Virus record (IMG/VR): IMGVR_UViG_3300045971_000354
Coordinates: 79,464 to 143,463 of that record
Reading direction: 5' to 3' (one strand)
Length of the DNA stretch: 64,000 nt
Source of the DNA: a virus
The notes below the pieces were generated by a model, which was not told where the DNA came from, made no database searches, and was given only the letters and a program-made list of their open reading frames with translations. How positions within the stretch are numbered: position 1 is the stretch's first letter; each line of letters starts with the position of its first letter. Shown piece by piece: positions 23,412-32,800 of this stretch. A program made the position numbers and the translations under genes.

Positions 23412-26081
23412 TTATTCAAAGTCAAATAAATTTCCAAAGTTATTGTCTTGCGTAGTTGAGTCCAAGTCCCATTCTAGCACCCCAATAAGATTTTCTAGTT
23501 TGTTGTTGATAATAGTAGTTTCCATTTCAGAATGCTCAAACGGAAGATCTTGAAACCACTTTGGTAAGCGTAATTCATCAACCGGATACGCAACACTGCT
23601 ATATCCCAACGGATTTTCTTTCATCTTGCAAACAATAACTTTCATACCGTCTACAATATTAACGGAGTATTTGTCTCCGTTCATACGCTTCAATGTATTC
23701 CAATTGATTGATGCTCTAACGTGCCCTGGCATATTTGCCTTGCCGTATTTCTTTTCCTTTGCTTCGTATTCTGCAATATTATTTGCGCGTTTTGGACTAC
23801 CTTTTTCCCAACCTGGCCGCGCCTTAAACTCTGTTCGGAATACTGAAATCATTTCTAGAATCTCTTTTTCTTCGGTACCGTTGAGTACCTTTGTTAGAAT
23901 TTCTTCAAGGAATTTCTGCATAAACTCAGGAGTATCACTGCGCTTTAAGTCAAGCCCCATCGCTTTAATCTTACCGGGCTTATCACCGGTGTCTTGTCGT
24001 TTGCCGTCCTTATCGTAGTACAAAACCGCATATCGCTTCTTAGTAATGAATAAGCCCTTAATAGCAACTATTTCTCGTCCTGCTTTAATAACTTCGCCGC
24101 GCGTTTTTGGGCAATGAAAGTCATCTAGCATGAATTGCGGGAATGTTGCATTTACTTCGTCGGCAATCTGATCATACAGTTGGATAACGGTATCTTTATT
24201 CCACGGAATTAATCCCTTCTGAATGTCTTTCTTCAATGTATTGTATGCGCTGAAGTAAACAGAGTCAGTATCACCGTAGATTACGCTCTTTCCTATGTAA
24301 TCGTAGTCGCCTGTAATGTATTCATTTACTTTGCCGGCCATATGACGAGCAATGCGTCGCCCTGTGAGGGTGGTTGATTGACCAATTCGATTGTCGAAAA
24401 AACGACAACCAGCATTAAGAATAGCACCATACAGTGAGTTAAGGTTAATTTTCTTAACCAGCTGGCGCTTGTCCCAATACTCTTCTTCAATTTTGTTGCC
24501 GGCATTAATTGCATCCTTTAGTTTTGCTTGCATTTCTTTACGTTCTTTGTACCAACGCTTTAGCAAGCCCGGAATAATTCCTTCTTTTGCGTATGTAAAA
24601 ATAGTTCCGTTTGCACTTAGCATCCACGGCTGATTACTTTCAAATATCATTTCGAATATTTGTGCACCACTTAGTACATCGGTACTTCCATCTTCCCAAT
24701 CAACAATAATATCGTGTGATTTATCTTGATCCATAACAAATTCGTATTCGTTACTACCGAATTTCCCTTCCCACGCAGCGGCAAACGAATTTCCCTTCGC
24801 TATCTTTGCATCAATTTCTACTTTTGTGTACTCGGGACGTAATTGTCCGACAATTGTTTCGGGTCCCATGTTTAATGCACGAATTGCAGATGGATACAGA
24901 GAGTTAATATCCATTGATCCGATCCAATCGTGGATACCTTTCTTCGGATACGCAACATATGCACCTGCGGCCTGCGAATCTACTTCGCTATCACGACTAC
25001 GCCGACTTGGAACAATAAGACCTTTTGCGTGGGCTTCGTTAATAATCGCTTGCTCAGTAACAGCAACAGCACCCATCGTTGTTTGAATCAACACAGTGTT
25101 TTCGTGCGCTACTGTATTTGCAAGGTCGATAAACTTTAGCTTACGGTCTAACTTTTCTAACAGCATTGTATCTTGTCGATTATATTCAATAAACTTTTTA
25201 AAGTCGTTGTTATATAATTGATCAAGTGTGCCTTCGTATGCTGTCTTATGTTCCCCTAGCTCGTATTCTGCAATAGCATCGAGTCTAAAACTATGACGTT
25301 CTTCATATGTGTACTTACGATACAGTTCCAAACTATCTACGTGAACGCGACCGATCAAGTCGTATGTTACCGCAGCTTTACCGTACTTTTCGTATTCGCG
25401 TTTCTTAGGGAATTGATTCCATAAGCACAATCTGCGAGTGTCGTCTTTACTCAACGCCTTGATAACGCGATTAACAGTGTACGGCATATCGAAGCCTTCG
25501 CTGTTCCAACCACTCATCACATCTGCATCTTCAATAAGATTCAAAAACATATCAAGCATTTCTGCTTCTGTTTCGTACAAGATTGTGTTTGGAAACTCTT
25601 TAACTGCGTCCTTTGCCTGCGCCATTGTTATTGTCTTTGGAGGTACTGCTAAACATACCAGTGTTTCTAACCATTGTAGATACACTGCGATTGCAGTAAT
25701 GGGCATGAATGCATCTTCAGGACTTGCGTATCCACGTTCGGGATCGAAGTCTACCTCAATGTCCCAAAAAGCTACATTTAGTTTTGGGGAGTCTTTACCT
25801 AGATAGTTTTCTTCCAATACACGAAATACTGGATTAATGTCGCTTTCGAATAGTTTTCGATCGCCGTGTATTTTTAGTTCTTTTGCATGTTCTTTCCAAC
25901 TTTTGCTTACTACTCTGCTTAGTTGGTCACCAAATAGACTTGTATACTTTCCCTTCTTATCGGGCTGGTAAAACATATACTTTGCCGGAAACTGCTGGTA
26001 TACTCGATTACCTTTTACATCGCGTTCGACGACAGATACGATATCTGTCTCGCGGTCCCACCGTGCATCTACATAACTCAT
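23412..26081 (-). CDS. 43: Family-B replicative DNA polymerase (T4 gp43)
   Basis: 889 residues, close to T4 gp43 (898). Exonuclease motifs: FWDIEVDF (Exo I), SGWNSEGFDMPY (Exo II), EYNRQDTMLL (Exo III). Polymerase motifs: SMDINSLYPSAIR (A), KINLNSLYGAIL (B), YGDTDSVYFS (C). All catalytic acidic residues are present, so both proofreading and synthesis should be active. The far C-terminus ends in a short NFGNLFDFE, plausible for clamp binding. The gene is intact, with no intron or intein. A GGAGA ribosome site and a hairpin lie upstream. Confidence 0.97.
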   Translation of the reverse strand: MSYVDARWDRETDIVSVVERDVKGNRVYQQFPAKYMFYQPDKKGKYTSLFGDQLSRVVSKSWKEHAKELKIHGDRKLFESDINPVFRVLEENYLGKDSPKLNVAFWDIEVDFDPERGYASPEDAFMPITAIAVYLQWLETLVCLAVPPKTITMAQAKDAVKEFPNTILYETEAEMLDMFLNLIEDADVMSGWNSEGFDMPYTVNRVIKALSKDDTRRLCLWNQFPKKREYEKYGKAAVTYDLIGRVHVDSLELYRKYTYEERHSFRLDAIAEYELGEHKTAYEGTLDQLYNNDFKKFIEYNRQDTMLLEKLDRKLKFIDLANTVAHENTVLIQTTMGAVAVTEQAIINEAHAKGLIVPSRRSRDSEVDSQAAGAYVAYPKKGIHDWIGSMDINSLYPSAIRALNMGPETIVGQLRPEYTKVEIDAKIAKGNSFAAAWEGKFGSNEYEFVMDQDKSHDIIVDWEDGSTDVLSGAQIFEMIFESNQPWMLSANGTIFTYAKEGIIPGLLKRWYKERKEMQAKLKDAINAGNKIEEEYWDKRQLVKKINLNSLYGAILNAGCRFFDNRIGQSTTLTGRRIARHMAGKVNEYITGDYDYIGKSVIYGDTDSVYFSAYNTLKKDIQKGLIPWNKDTVIQLYDQIADEVNATFPQFMLDDFHCPKTRGEVIKAGREIVAIKGLFITKKRYAVLYYDKDGKRQDTGDKPGKIKAMGLDLKRSDTPEFMQKFLEEILTKVLNGTEEKEILEMISVFRTEFKARPGWEKGSPKRANNIAEYEAKEKKYGKANMPGHVRASINWNTLKRMNGDKYSVNIVDGMKVIVCKMKENPLGYSSVAYPVDELRLPKWFQDLPFEHSEMETTIINNKLENLIGVLEWDLDSTTQDNNFGNLFDFE

Positions 26082-26122
26082 TATTATTCTCCATACCGCT
26101 TATGGCCGGCAACCTTCTATAT

Positions 26123-26140
26123 AGCGAATTATGGCTCGCT
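26123..26140 (-). promoter_or_regulatory. Hairpin in the polymerase leader, possible autoregulatory operator
   Basis: A 5-bp stem (AGCGA / TCGCT, minus strand) with an 8-base loop lies about 42 bases upstream of the polymerase ATG. T4 gp43 represses its own mRNA by binding a leader hairpin; this element is in the right place but has different sequence and is further from the start, so the parallel is tentative. Confidence 0.3.
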
Positions 26141-26151
26141 GAACCTTTCTC

Positions 26152-26442
26152 TTAACTATTTATTAGTCGAACTAACGCAAGTGAATCAATACTGACTAGC
26201 AGTAAGTAGTTTGCCATCATTCCTGTACTTCTTCGTGTCCACGCCGCCCACCCAAATATTGCACATTGAGTCATGAATAATGGATACAAAATTAGGAAAG
26301 GCGGATTCGGAACTGTTAAGGCCATTGTAATGCTACACGCAATACTCATTGCCCATGCAACTATTTCAAGAGAAAATCTTAACGGGTATGCTTTGAAGTC
26401 TTCTGTAATCCACTTCCGTGTATACGTAAAGAAATCTGCCAT
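26152..26442 (-). CDS. Membrane protein of unknown function
   Basis: 96 residues with three hydrophobic segments (~22-43, ~46-66, ~74-94) and short charged ends. The topology is that of a small inner-membrane protein. It overlaps the DsbA-like stop by one base. No family recognised. Confidence 0.65.
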   Translation of the reverse strand: MADFFTYTRKWITEDFKAYPLRFSLEIVAWAMSIACSITMALTVPNPPFLILYPLFMTQCAIFGWAAWTRRSTGMMANYLLLVSIDSLALVRLINS

Positions 26443-26711
26443 TAATCTTCTTTCTTAAAGCTGTGGCCGCTAATATCTACAATAGTTTCAAGGTCGTCAA
26501 ACTCACGGAATACTTGATCCCATTGATCTTTTTGTGCAATACGAATTGCTTTCTTAATGACACTAGGCTTTACTTCCAGTTCTTCTGCTACTGCTTTGAT
26601 GGTATCATTAAGACCTTCAGTAAGGTCGGCTATTTCGGTCATTACGGTTACACCTTCGGAAATGATTTGCTTAATCTTTGCCTGTTCGGGCGCACCAAAT
26701 ACTTTACTCAT
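26442..26711 (-). CDS. dsbA: DsbA-like dsDNA-binding protein (late transcription accessory)
   Basis: 89 residues, the same length as T4 DsbA, all-helical by composition (IKQIISEGVTVMTEIADL, VAEELEVKPSVIKKAIRIA). Similar proteins in T4-like marine phages are annotated as DsbA; in T4 it binds DNA near late promoters. The identification rests on size, helical pattern and location beside DNA polymerase, so it is moderate. AGGAGAA ribosome site precedes the ATG. Confidence 0.55.
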   Translation of the reverse strand: MSKVFGAPEQAKIKQIISEGVTVMTEIADLTEGLNDTIKAVAEELEVKPSVIKKAIRIAQKDQWDQVFREFDDLETIVDISGHSFKKED

Positions 26712-26772
26712 ATAAATTCTCCTGTTAATGTTATATTGTATAGTATTTTCTTATGAAACACAACCCATCTGA

Positions 26773-26780
26773 CATAAATA
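26773..26780 (+). promoter_or_regulatory. T4-like late promoter octamer (CATAAATA)
   Basis: Lies 65 bases before the chosen ATG of the plus-strand HNH gene. An imperfect inverted repeat (GTAGTT at 26786, AACTAC at 26811) follows, similar in arrangement to the other homing endonuclease leaders. Confidence 0.45.
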
Positions 26781-26844
26781 AAAGTGTAGTTCGCGCACCT
26801 CGACAATGCCAACTACTCTAACAGTTTATAAGGAACTATCAGCA

Positions 26845-27438
26845 ATGATATTTATTGATAACAAATATACCCGTCGGTATAATTTAATTATTTTATCTGC
26901 TCAAAACAGAGTATTAATCGGTTACAAAGAAAAGCATCACATTATTCCGAAATCTATCGGAGGTACTGATTCCAAAATTAACATAGTAGAATTAACGGCA
27001 AGGGAACATTTTATATGCCATCTTTTATTACGAAAAATGGTAATCGGTAACGACAAAAGTAAAATGGCGCTTGCCGCATTTATGCTTACTACGGCATCAT
27101 CTACTCAACAACGTTATAAAATAACAAATCGACGATACGAGATTCTTAAGAAAGAATTTTCCGAAGCAAAGAAAAATAACCCCTCTCCTAAGAAAGGAAA
27201 AAAGATTACCGATCCTATTCAACTTGCTGCTATTAAGGCAGCAGTATTAAAGAGAGAAGAACGATATAAGTCAGGCGAGATGGTTAGGACAGTTGGCAAA
27301 TATATAAGAACAGAAGAACATCGTACTCAACACGCAGAGGCTATAAAATCTCGACCTAATTTTACTACAAAGAATTATAAACATACTGACGCTACTAAAA
27401 AGAAAATAGGTCTAGCAAACACTAAACCTACTTCTTAA
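26845..27438 (+). CDS. HNH homing endonuclease
   Basis: 197 residues. HNH core: KHHIIPKSIGGTDSKINIVELTAREHFICH, read here as its start KHHIIPKSIGGT and its end LTAREHFICH, near residues 30-60. A Lys-rich C-terminal part has NUMOD3-like elements (RTEEHRTQHAEAIK, DATKKKIGLAN). The start at 26845 has AAGGAAC upstream; an ATG at 26806 lies within a hairpin and would add 13 residues. It is the only plus-strand gene in this stretch and is inserted between the DsbA-like gene and a conserved virion-type gene, as expected for a free-standing mobile gene. Confidence 0.8.
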   Translation: MIFIDNKYTRRYNLIILSAQNRVLIGYKEKHHIIPKSIGGTDSKINIVELTAREHFICHLLLRKMVIGNDKSKMALAAFMLTTASSTQQRYKITNRRYEILKKEFSEAKKNNPSPKKGKKITDPIQLAAIKAAVLKREERYKSGEMVRTVGKYIRTEEHRTQHAEAIKSRPNFTTKNYKHTDATKKKIGLANTKPTS

Positions 27439-27439
27439 T

Positions 27440-28279
27440 TTATTTTTTCTTTGCTGCTAAAGTTTCGATTAAGACATTTTCCAACCAAACTTCGTAGGAT
27501 TCTTTCATCTTTCTTCTTCGCAATGGGTCAACAGCTTCTTTCTGAGCAGCTTTTTGTTTCTTTTTGTAATCAGCACTTGCTTTATCTGCGGCTACTTCTT
27601 TCTTAGAAGGTTTACCTTTTTGCAACTTAGGATCATACAACGGCCCATTCCAATCGTTAGCTTCGCCTAAGCCGCGCTTTTTCATTTCACGATCGACTAC
27701 TCGATTTTGTAATGCTTGTGGGCTGTGTGGTTCTGCTGGACCATCGACATCCTTGTATATTTTGCCCTTAAGATCTAAGTTCTTAATTGTTTTGTCATCG
27801 TGGCCTTTGTTACGCTTGACAATTTCGCCAGGCTTTCCTTGAGCTCCGCCCCAACCTTGCATACCACGCTTCACTTGCTTCACGCCACGCTTGATTGTAT
27901 CGCCAATTCCTTCTTCTTGACTTCCGCCCTCTGGAAGACCACCGTGCTTTACTTTGCTCCACTTTTGATCAGATCCTTGTGGAGTCATTACCGGACCTTC
28001 TGCCACTGTGCTACGATCGCACGTATTTCTCTTGCTGCAAGTACTGCATTCACATGTTTTAGTGGCACAAGATCTACCTTCTTCGAGTTGTCTTGCTAAT
28101 TCAATTTGCAAGCTTTCTGCATATTCTTTATTCTTATGCTTTACATCGCCTTGCTTTAATGCTTTCTTCTTATCTTTATGAGCACCAGCCGCTCCACTTT
28201 TTGCTTTTGCAGCCATAACTTGCTGATTAGGATTTCTGGGTTTCAGAGAAGGAATTTCGATTTTATTTTTGTTGCTCAT
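27440..28279 (-). CDS. Lys/Glu-rich conserved phage protein with Cys cluster
   Basis: 279 residues from an ATG with AAGGTG upstream. Very hydrophilic. Residues ~77-92 form a cysteine cluster (CATKTCECSTCSKRNTC), probably a zinc site. The N-terminus has IPSLKPRNPNQQVMAAKAK followed by HKDKKKALKQGDVKHK. The C-terminus is a short helix (MKESYEVWLENVLIETLA). This looks like a conserved disordered T4-like phage protein, perhaps an internal head or DNA-associated protein, but its role is unknown. The HNH gene upstream overlaps its start by 17 bases. Confidence 0.65.
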   Translation of the reverse strand: MSNKNKIEIPSLKPRNPNQQVMAAKAKSGAAGAHKDKKKALKQGDVKHKNKEYAESLQIELARQLEEGRSCATKTCECSTCSKRNTCDRSTVAEGPVMTPQGSDQKWSKVKHGGLPEGGSQEEGIGDTIKRGVKQVKRGMQGWGGAQGKPGEIVKRNKGHDDKTIKNLDLKGKIYKDVDGPAEPHSPQALQNRVVDREMKKRGLGEANDWNGPLYDPKLQKGKPSKKEVAADKASADYKKKQKAAQKEAVDPLRRRKMKESYEVWLENVLIETLAAKKK

Positions 28280-28997
28280 TTGGCACCTTTTTACAATTAT
28301 CAAAGTGATATTTTATCATATTATTTAGTCCACCTTCTTTGTCACAATGCGGACAGATTACACGTTTTTGAGGACCTGCCTTTTTACCTCGCACCGGGTT
28401 GTCTGATCTCAATTTTATTTCACTCATTAATTTTTTTGTTTCGTCTGAATGTTTTTTTCCTAAATTTGGCGGATTGAATTTTTGTGTTTCTTTTCGTTTA
28501 AGCTTAGTAGCTTCTGATTGCTTGTGACCAGTTTTTCTTGCTAACTTATTTTTATTAGCTATATCCGGATCTGGATGATTTTTGCAGTTATCGAAGTGAT
28601 ACCGAGATAACGCATTTCTTCCACCTTCTTTGTTACAATGCGGGCAAGATATAATGCTGTGCGGTTTTTTGTTAACGATTTTAAATCGCTCGCCGGTAAG
28701 TTGACCGACCCGGCGCCTTATCCATCCGAACGATTTGTTGTTTGATCGATTACCTGCAGGATCAAAACACATAAGATGTGCAGCGTATACTAGCTTGGGG
28801 TCGCTGGGATAGATTTTGACTAATAGTTGATGAGCTAGGAAATGCTCTTCGGCAGTTAATTTGACTAAATTTGTTTTGCAGTTAGTTCCACCTACACACC
28901 GAGGAATAATGTGATGGTTTTCGGAATACACGTTAACTGGCAATATTCGGATACGTGCGCGATCTATGAGGAGAGTGTAGTGCTTTTTATAATTCAT
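28263..28997 (-). CDS. HNH homing endonuclease with zinc fingers
   Basis: 244 residues. The HNH core is ENHHIIPRCVGGTNC...LTAEEHFLAHQLL (~27-60). Two zinc-finger-like repeats, CPHCNKEGGRNALSRYHF..C and CPHCDKEGGLNNMIKYHF..C, lie at ~118-141 and ~212-237. NUMOD3-type helices (HKQSEATKLKRKE, HSDETKKLMSEIK) lie between them. The combination gives extended sequence-specific DNA binding. Its stop lies beyond the start of the following gene (17-base overlap). A late octamer and 8-bp hairpin precede the start. Confidence 0.85.
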   Translation of the reverse strand: MNYKKHYTLLIDRARIRILPVNVYSENHHIIPRCVGGTNCKTNLVKLTAEEHFLAHQLLVKIYPSDPKLVYAAHLMCFDPAGNRSNNKSFGWIRRRVGQLTGERFKIVNKKPHSIISCPHCNKEGGRNALSRYHFDNCKNHPDPDIANKNKLARKTGHKQSEATKLKRKETQKFNPPNLGKKHSDETKKLMSEIKLRSDNPVRGKKAGPQKRVICPHCDKEGGLNNMIKYHFDNCKKVPNEQQK

Positions 28998-28999
28998 AA

Positions 29000-29019
29000 A
29001 ATAAGTTATTAAACTTATT
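29000..29019 (-). promoter_or_regulatory. Hairpin directly upstream of HNH endonuclease start
   Basis: A perfect 8-bp stem (AATAAGTT / AACTTATT) with a 4-base loop, ending two bases before the ATG and partly overlapping the late octamer. No free ribosome site is visible. Confidence 0.55.
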
Positions 29020-29023
29020 TATC
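29016..29023 (-). promoter_or_regulatory. T4-like late promoter octamer (GATAAATA)
   Basis: On the minus strand, 18 bases upstream of the HNH gene start, followed at once by the hairpin. Confidence 0.5.
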
Positions 29024-29045
29024 TTATTGCGACAAAGGTGCGGAG

Positions 29046-29219
29046 TTATCTCTTTATTACGTTGGTAGGTTTTTTCTTCTTTGCTTTGCTACTCGTTGCC
29101 CCTGGGCCACCATTTAAAAATCCGTTTCCGTAGGCGCCTGTTGCAACGTTGCTTGCAATATTTGCAGATGAGATAGCTCCTTCACTTGCGGATTCTTTGA
29201 ATAGTTCTTTTATTTTCAT
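29046..29219 (-). CDS. Small basic phage protein (57 residues) with MKIKEL N-terminus
   Basis: 57 residues: MKIKELFKESASEGAISS, a Gly/Asn-rich middle, and a Lys-rich tail (SSKAKKKKPTN). It overlaps the previous stop as ATGA. It shares its first residues with the next gene upstream (MKIKELIVE). The common short amphipathic start may be a targeting signal. Confidence 0.65.
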   Translation of the reverse strand: MKIKELFKESASEGAISSANIASNVATGAYGNGFLNGGPGATSSKAKKKKPTNVIKR

Positions 29220-29599
29220 TTCTTACTCTTCTTCATCCAATTTGGAGTTGGACTATGCTTGTGTGTATCTTCGGGCTCGGAACTTTTAGACCAAGGTGTA
29301 ACTCGTTTATGATCAGACGGTACAGTATTATACGCTGCCTGCATCATATTATCTTCTTCTTTTGTATAAGGATGTGTTGTATTATATTTTTCTACCCAAC
29401 TCGACGCATCTACACCATCAATTTTTTTAGTGTCTTGACCATGCGCCATTGCAACAGCCATTCCTATTCTATTCATATGATATATACGATCGTACCCACC
29501 GGTATCACGTGCACGGGACACGCCCTTCTGCACCGCAACATGGTGGTCATGCATCTTTCCCTCGGGAGCGGTTTCTACAATAAGTTCTTTAATCTTCAT
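29216..29599 (-). CDS. Conserved phage protein with MKIKEL N-terminus
   Basis: 127 residues, His/Lys/Asp-rich (MHDHHVAVQKGVSRARDTGG; HMNRIGMAVAMAHGQD). No characterised family. The MKIKELIVE start matches the 57-residue neighbour. ATGA-type overlaps link it to both neighbours. Possibly an internal virion protein; inference only. Confidence 0.6.
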   Translation of the reverse strand: MKIKELIVETAPEGKMHDHHVAVQKGVSRARDTGGYDRIYHMNRIGMAVAMAHGQDTKKIDGVDASSWVEKYNTTHPYTKEEDNMMQAAYNTVPSDHKRVTPWSKSSEPEDTHKHSPTPNWMKKSKK

Positions 29600-29883
29600 A
29601 CTGGTTTTTCACCTGTTAGTCCCGGTCTACTAAACCAAAGTTTGATGTATTCATCAGATCCTGGCTTAATATTATGTTGACGCATGAGTTCAACCTTGCT
29701 TACTTCATTAGTTGTATTTATAGGTTTTTGTTTAGCCTTGTATTCTGCAAGTCTTGCTTCAGCACCTAACCCGCCCATTAACTGGCCAATTTTTAGTTCG
29801 TGTATAGGATCATCGGGAGCAAGATAACAATCGTCGTCGCTATCTTTGCTTAGGTTATCACTAGTTATGTAGTATTGCTTCAT
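29596..29883 (-). CDS. Small phage protein of unknown function
   Basis: 95 residues with an acidic N-terminal half and a basic, Pro-ended C-terminal half (VELMRQHNIKPGSDEYIKLW). The region resembles a conserved segment of other marine phages. Overlaps the giant gene stop by four bases. Confidence 0.6.
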   Translation of the reverse strand: MKQYYITSDNLSKDSDDDCYLAPDDPIHELKIGQLMGGLGAEARLAEYKAKQKPINTTNEVSKVELMRQHNIKPGSDEYIKLWFSRPGLTGEKPV

Positions 29884-32800
29884 TTCTGCTTTAGTTGTTC
29901 TAGTAAGCTAGCGATTTGAGTTTCCCATCCTTCGCCAATTTTAACACCTTTTGACTCTACGCTTTCTGCACCTACTAAGTCACCTGCTTTTGCCCCACGC
30001 TTCTGATTGCGTAGTTGTCCAGCTGTTCCTAGCTTGTTCTTATCAGATCCGGAAAATGCACTCTTAGGTAGCATTGCTTCGGATTTTTTACCAGTAGCAG
30101 CATCGTGTCTAGCTTGCATTTTAGCAGTAAATGCAGGAGTTGCTGTTGACTTACTTTTCGTGATATGTGGACTATTCTTTTGAGTATTGCCCGGTAGCGA
30201 TCTAGTCATTACTCCCGTTGCTGCTGCAATTGGAAATGATTCGGTTTTCTTTGGCTCTTCCTTTTTAGGAATGCTCGACGGAATAACAGAACGTGATTGA
30301 CGTGCTGCTGTCTTACCTTGCGAGTTTTGTACTGCTTTTGCTAATCTCAGTTTAGCAGAAGTTGACTCTGCTATATTTTCTGATATACTTTTTCGAATAG
30401 TAATATCATTTGGTTTAGATAACATTAACATAGATAGTGCTTTATCAAGAGAAGTTGCATCAGGAAAAAACGCCGAAGTCATTATTAAATTACCATTATA
30501 CGATGCAAGAGGTTGTCGTGGCCATACATCTTCTGGATCATTGTTAAATTCTAATTGTATTATTTTTTTGTCAGTTGGCTCTCTATAAATCTTTGTAATT
30601 TGTTTAGGAGTTCTGAATCCGAATAATTCTGCGTTATCTTGTGATAATTGTAAGTTTAAAATAGATACTGATGTCCCTACATTAATCTGCATATTTTTAC
30701 GCTGATCTAATTTTTTAAATGTTTCTAGAAATTGTTTTCCCGAATCTACTACTTTCGAAATACCTTCGAACACAGCTGAACTTAGCCGCGTAAAATGTGT
30801 GTGTGGCCCAATTGGCACTCCGCATTTTCTCATCTCCGGAATAAGCGATTTTTGGACATAATTAACAATTTCGTCTACAGTTAATTCTTTTACATAGAAT
30901 GCAGTATACGATTCGGCCATTCTAGGATCGCCTTTTAATTTTAATGCAGCATCTACTTGCTTTGCGTGTATCTTTTCTTCAGCACTTCGCTTTCCATTTA
31001 CTCTATTAATACCTTTTCGTAATGAAGTAGGAGCAGGAGAATCTTTAAGATCCTTCTTGTACTTCAGTAGCTTATCAATAGTAAGTTCGGATATCTTACC
31101 TTCACCCATTGGCACTTTAACTCCGCGCTTCTGTAATTCTGCTTGCAACGCTTGCAGCTTGTTTGGTGCACGGGCAATAGCATTGCGAATATCGCCTGCT
31201 ATCTTGCTAGGTAATTTACTTAACACATCATTTACGATCTGTTCAGCGTGACCTGCTTGTTGTCCGATGGCTGGATTCTTAGGAGACTTTGCTACCGGCT
31301 CGTCGTCATAATCATCCTCTTCTCCGGATGCTTCTAACTCGCTTAGATAATTTCTAAAGTCTTGTTTCGCTTTAATCCACAACTGTGCCTTGCGAGCTAA
31401 TTCTTGATCGCCGATCTTCTGTCCCATTTGTGCAAGAATTTCGGGTAACTGATCTGCTAGTGCACTAAAGTTTTTAGGAAGTGTTCCTAGAAAATCATTT
31501 AACGGTGCAGCATGTCTCGGACTTTGTTGCGCCAAGTGGCGTAATTCTTTACCTAACTTGTTAAAGTAAAAATTATTGTACCAACGAGATGCAGCACCAG
31601 CGGCAACCATTTGAAATCCTTTTAGATCTCCTTTACTTGCATAAAACTGTTTTGCCATCTGTTTCATTGTTGCATACAATTGAAGAACTGGCTCCCCGAT
31701 ATCATTTGAAATTGCGCGAAGTGTAGATTTTAATTCTGGACCCTCATCGACAATATAGTTACCTATTCCAACTCCTGCCATCCTGTCTTGGTATTCTTTC
31801 ACGGTATGAGTTATTATTTTATTTTTCAATGACCACTCGCTGAATTTTAGCCCTAACATTGTTTTAAATTTTTCTAGGTCGTTGATTGTTGGAAAAAATA
31901 ATACAGTTTTGAGTAAGTCGCCTTCTACTGAATTACCTTCTGGAAATTGTTTCTTAACACCGTTTATTTCAAAAATTACCTTACCAGAAGTATACCTAAG
32001 TAATTTATATGGTTGATCAAAATGTGCAACACTTAATAGGTGTGCAGGCAACATTGAAGTTATCGAAGTGTATACATACGATTTGCCTACTATCGGAGCA
32101 TTACTATATATTTTTAAGAAATTTTGTAAATTTTTGTAATCGGCGCTGTTTTCAAATAACTTAGGAGTTTTTAGTAGTTCTTGTCGTAGGTCCTCTTCTT
32201 GCTCTTCCCATATTGGCTCTAATGGAATATTATCAAAATCTTCAGAAATAATTGCCTGGAAATTAGTTAAGTGCGGCATAGTTAGCGCATTAAACAATCG
32301 CATCTCTGCAACTGGTGATCCTGCTGGTGTTACTGCCGGAGCAGCAGGCGCCGCAGGCTGTTGCGGAATATCTTGTACTCCCATCCCTTTCTTTGTTAGG
32401 TCCATTAAGTGCTTAATCCAATCAGCCCCTAACTTTTTAATATCAAATCCTTGGCTCCACACTTGAAATTGTTGCTCAGGAGTTGCATTTGGATCTTTTA
32501 AAATATTGCGAAGCTTAGTAAAGCTCATTCCAGTTCCGCGAGGTGTAACTTCTAAACTAACCTTGACATGTTCGTATCCTTGGAACTTATTAACAGCTTT
32601 CATTAATGCATTAGCAATGTTCATATTAGCGCGGTCTTCACCCACCATAATAATAATGTTGTCGTATCTTGGCGGCTTGCCCGGCAATGGATTAATTAAC
32701 TCATGCTTGATTTTTTGTATTAACGATCCGCTATCTTGTACCGTACTAATATTGCTTGCATACTGTGGATACATTTTATGCCAGGTCTGTACTTTAACCG

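Noticed and set aside
23412-26081. Intron or intein in the DNA polymerase gene, given the nearby homing endonucleases
   Set aside because: The 889-residue frame is continuous, with all exonuclease and polymerase motifs in place and normal length.
26712-26760. Sigma70 promoter before the DsbA-like gene
   Set aside because: TTGTGT and TACAAT with 17 bases can be drawn, but the -35 is poor and the region is AT-rich, so it is not listed as a feature.
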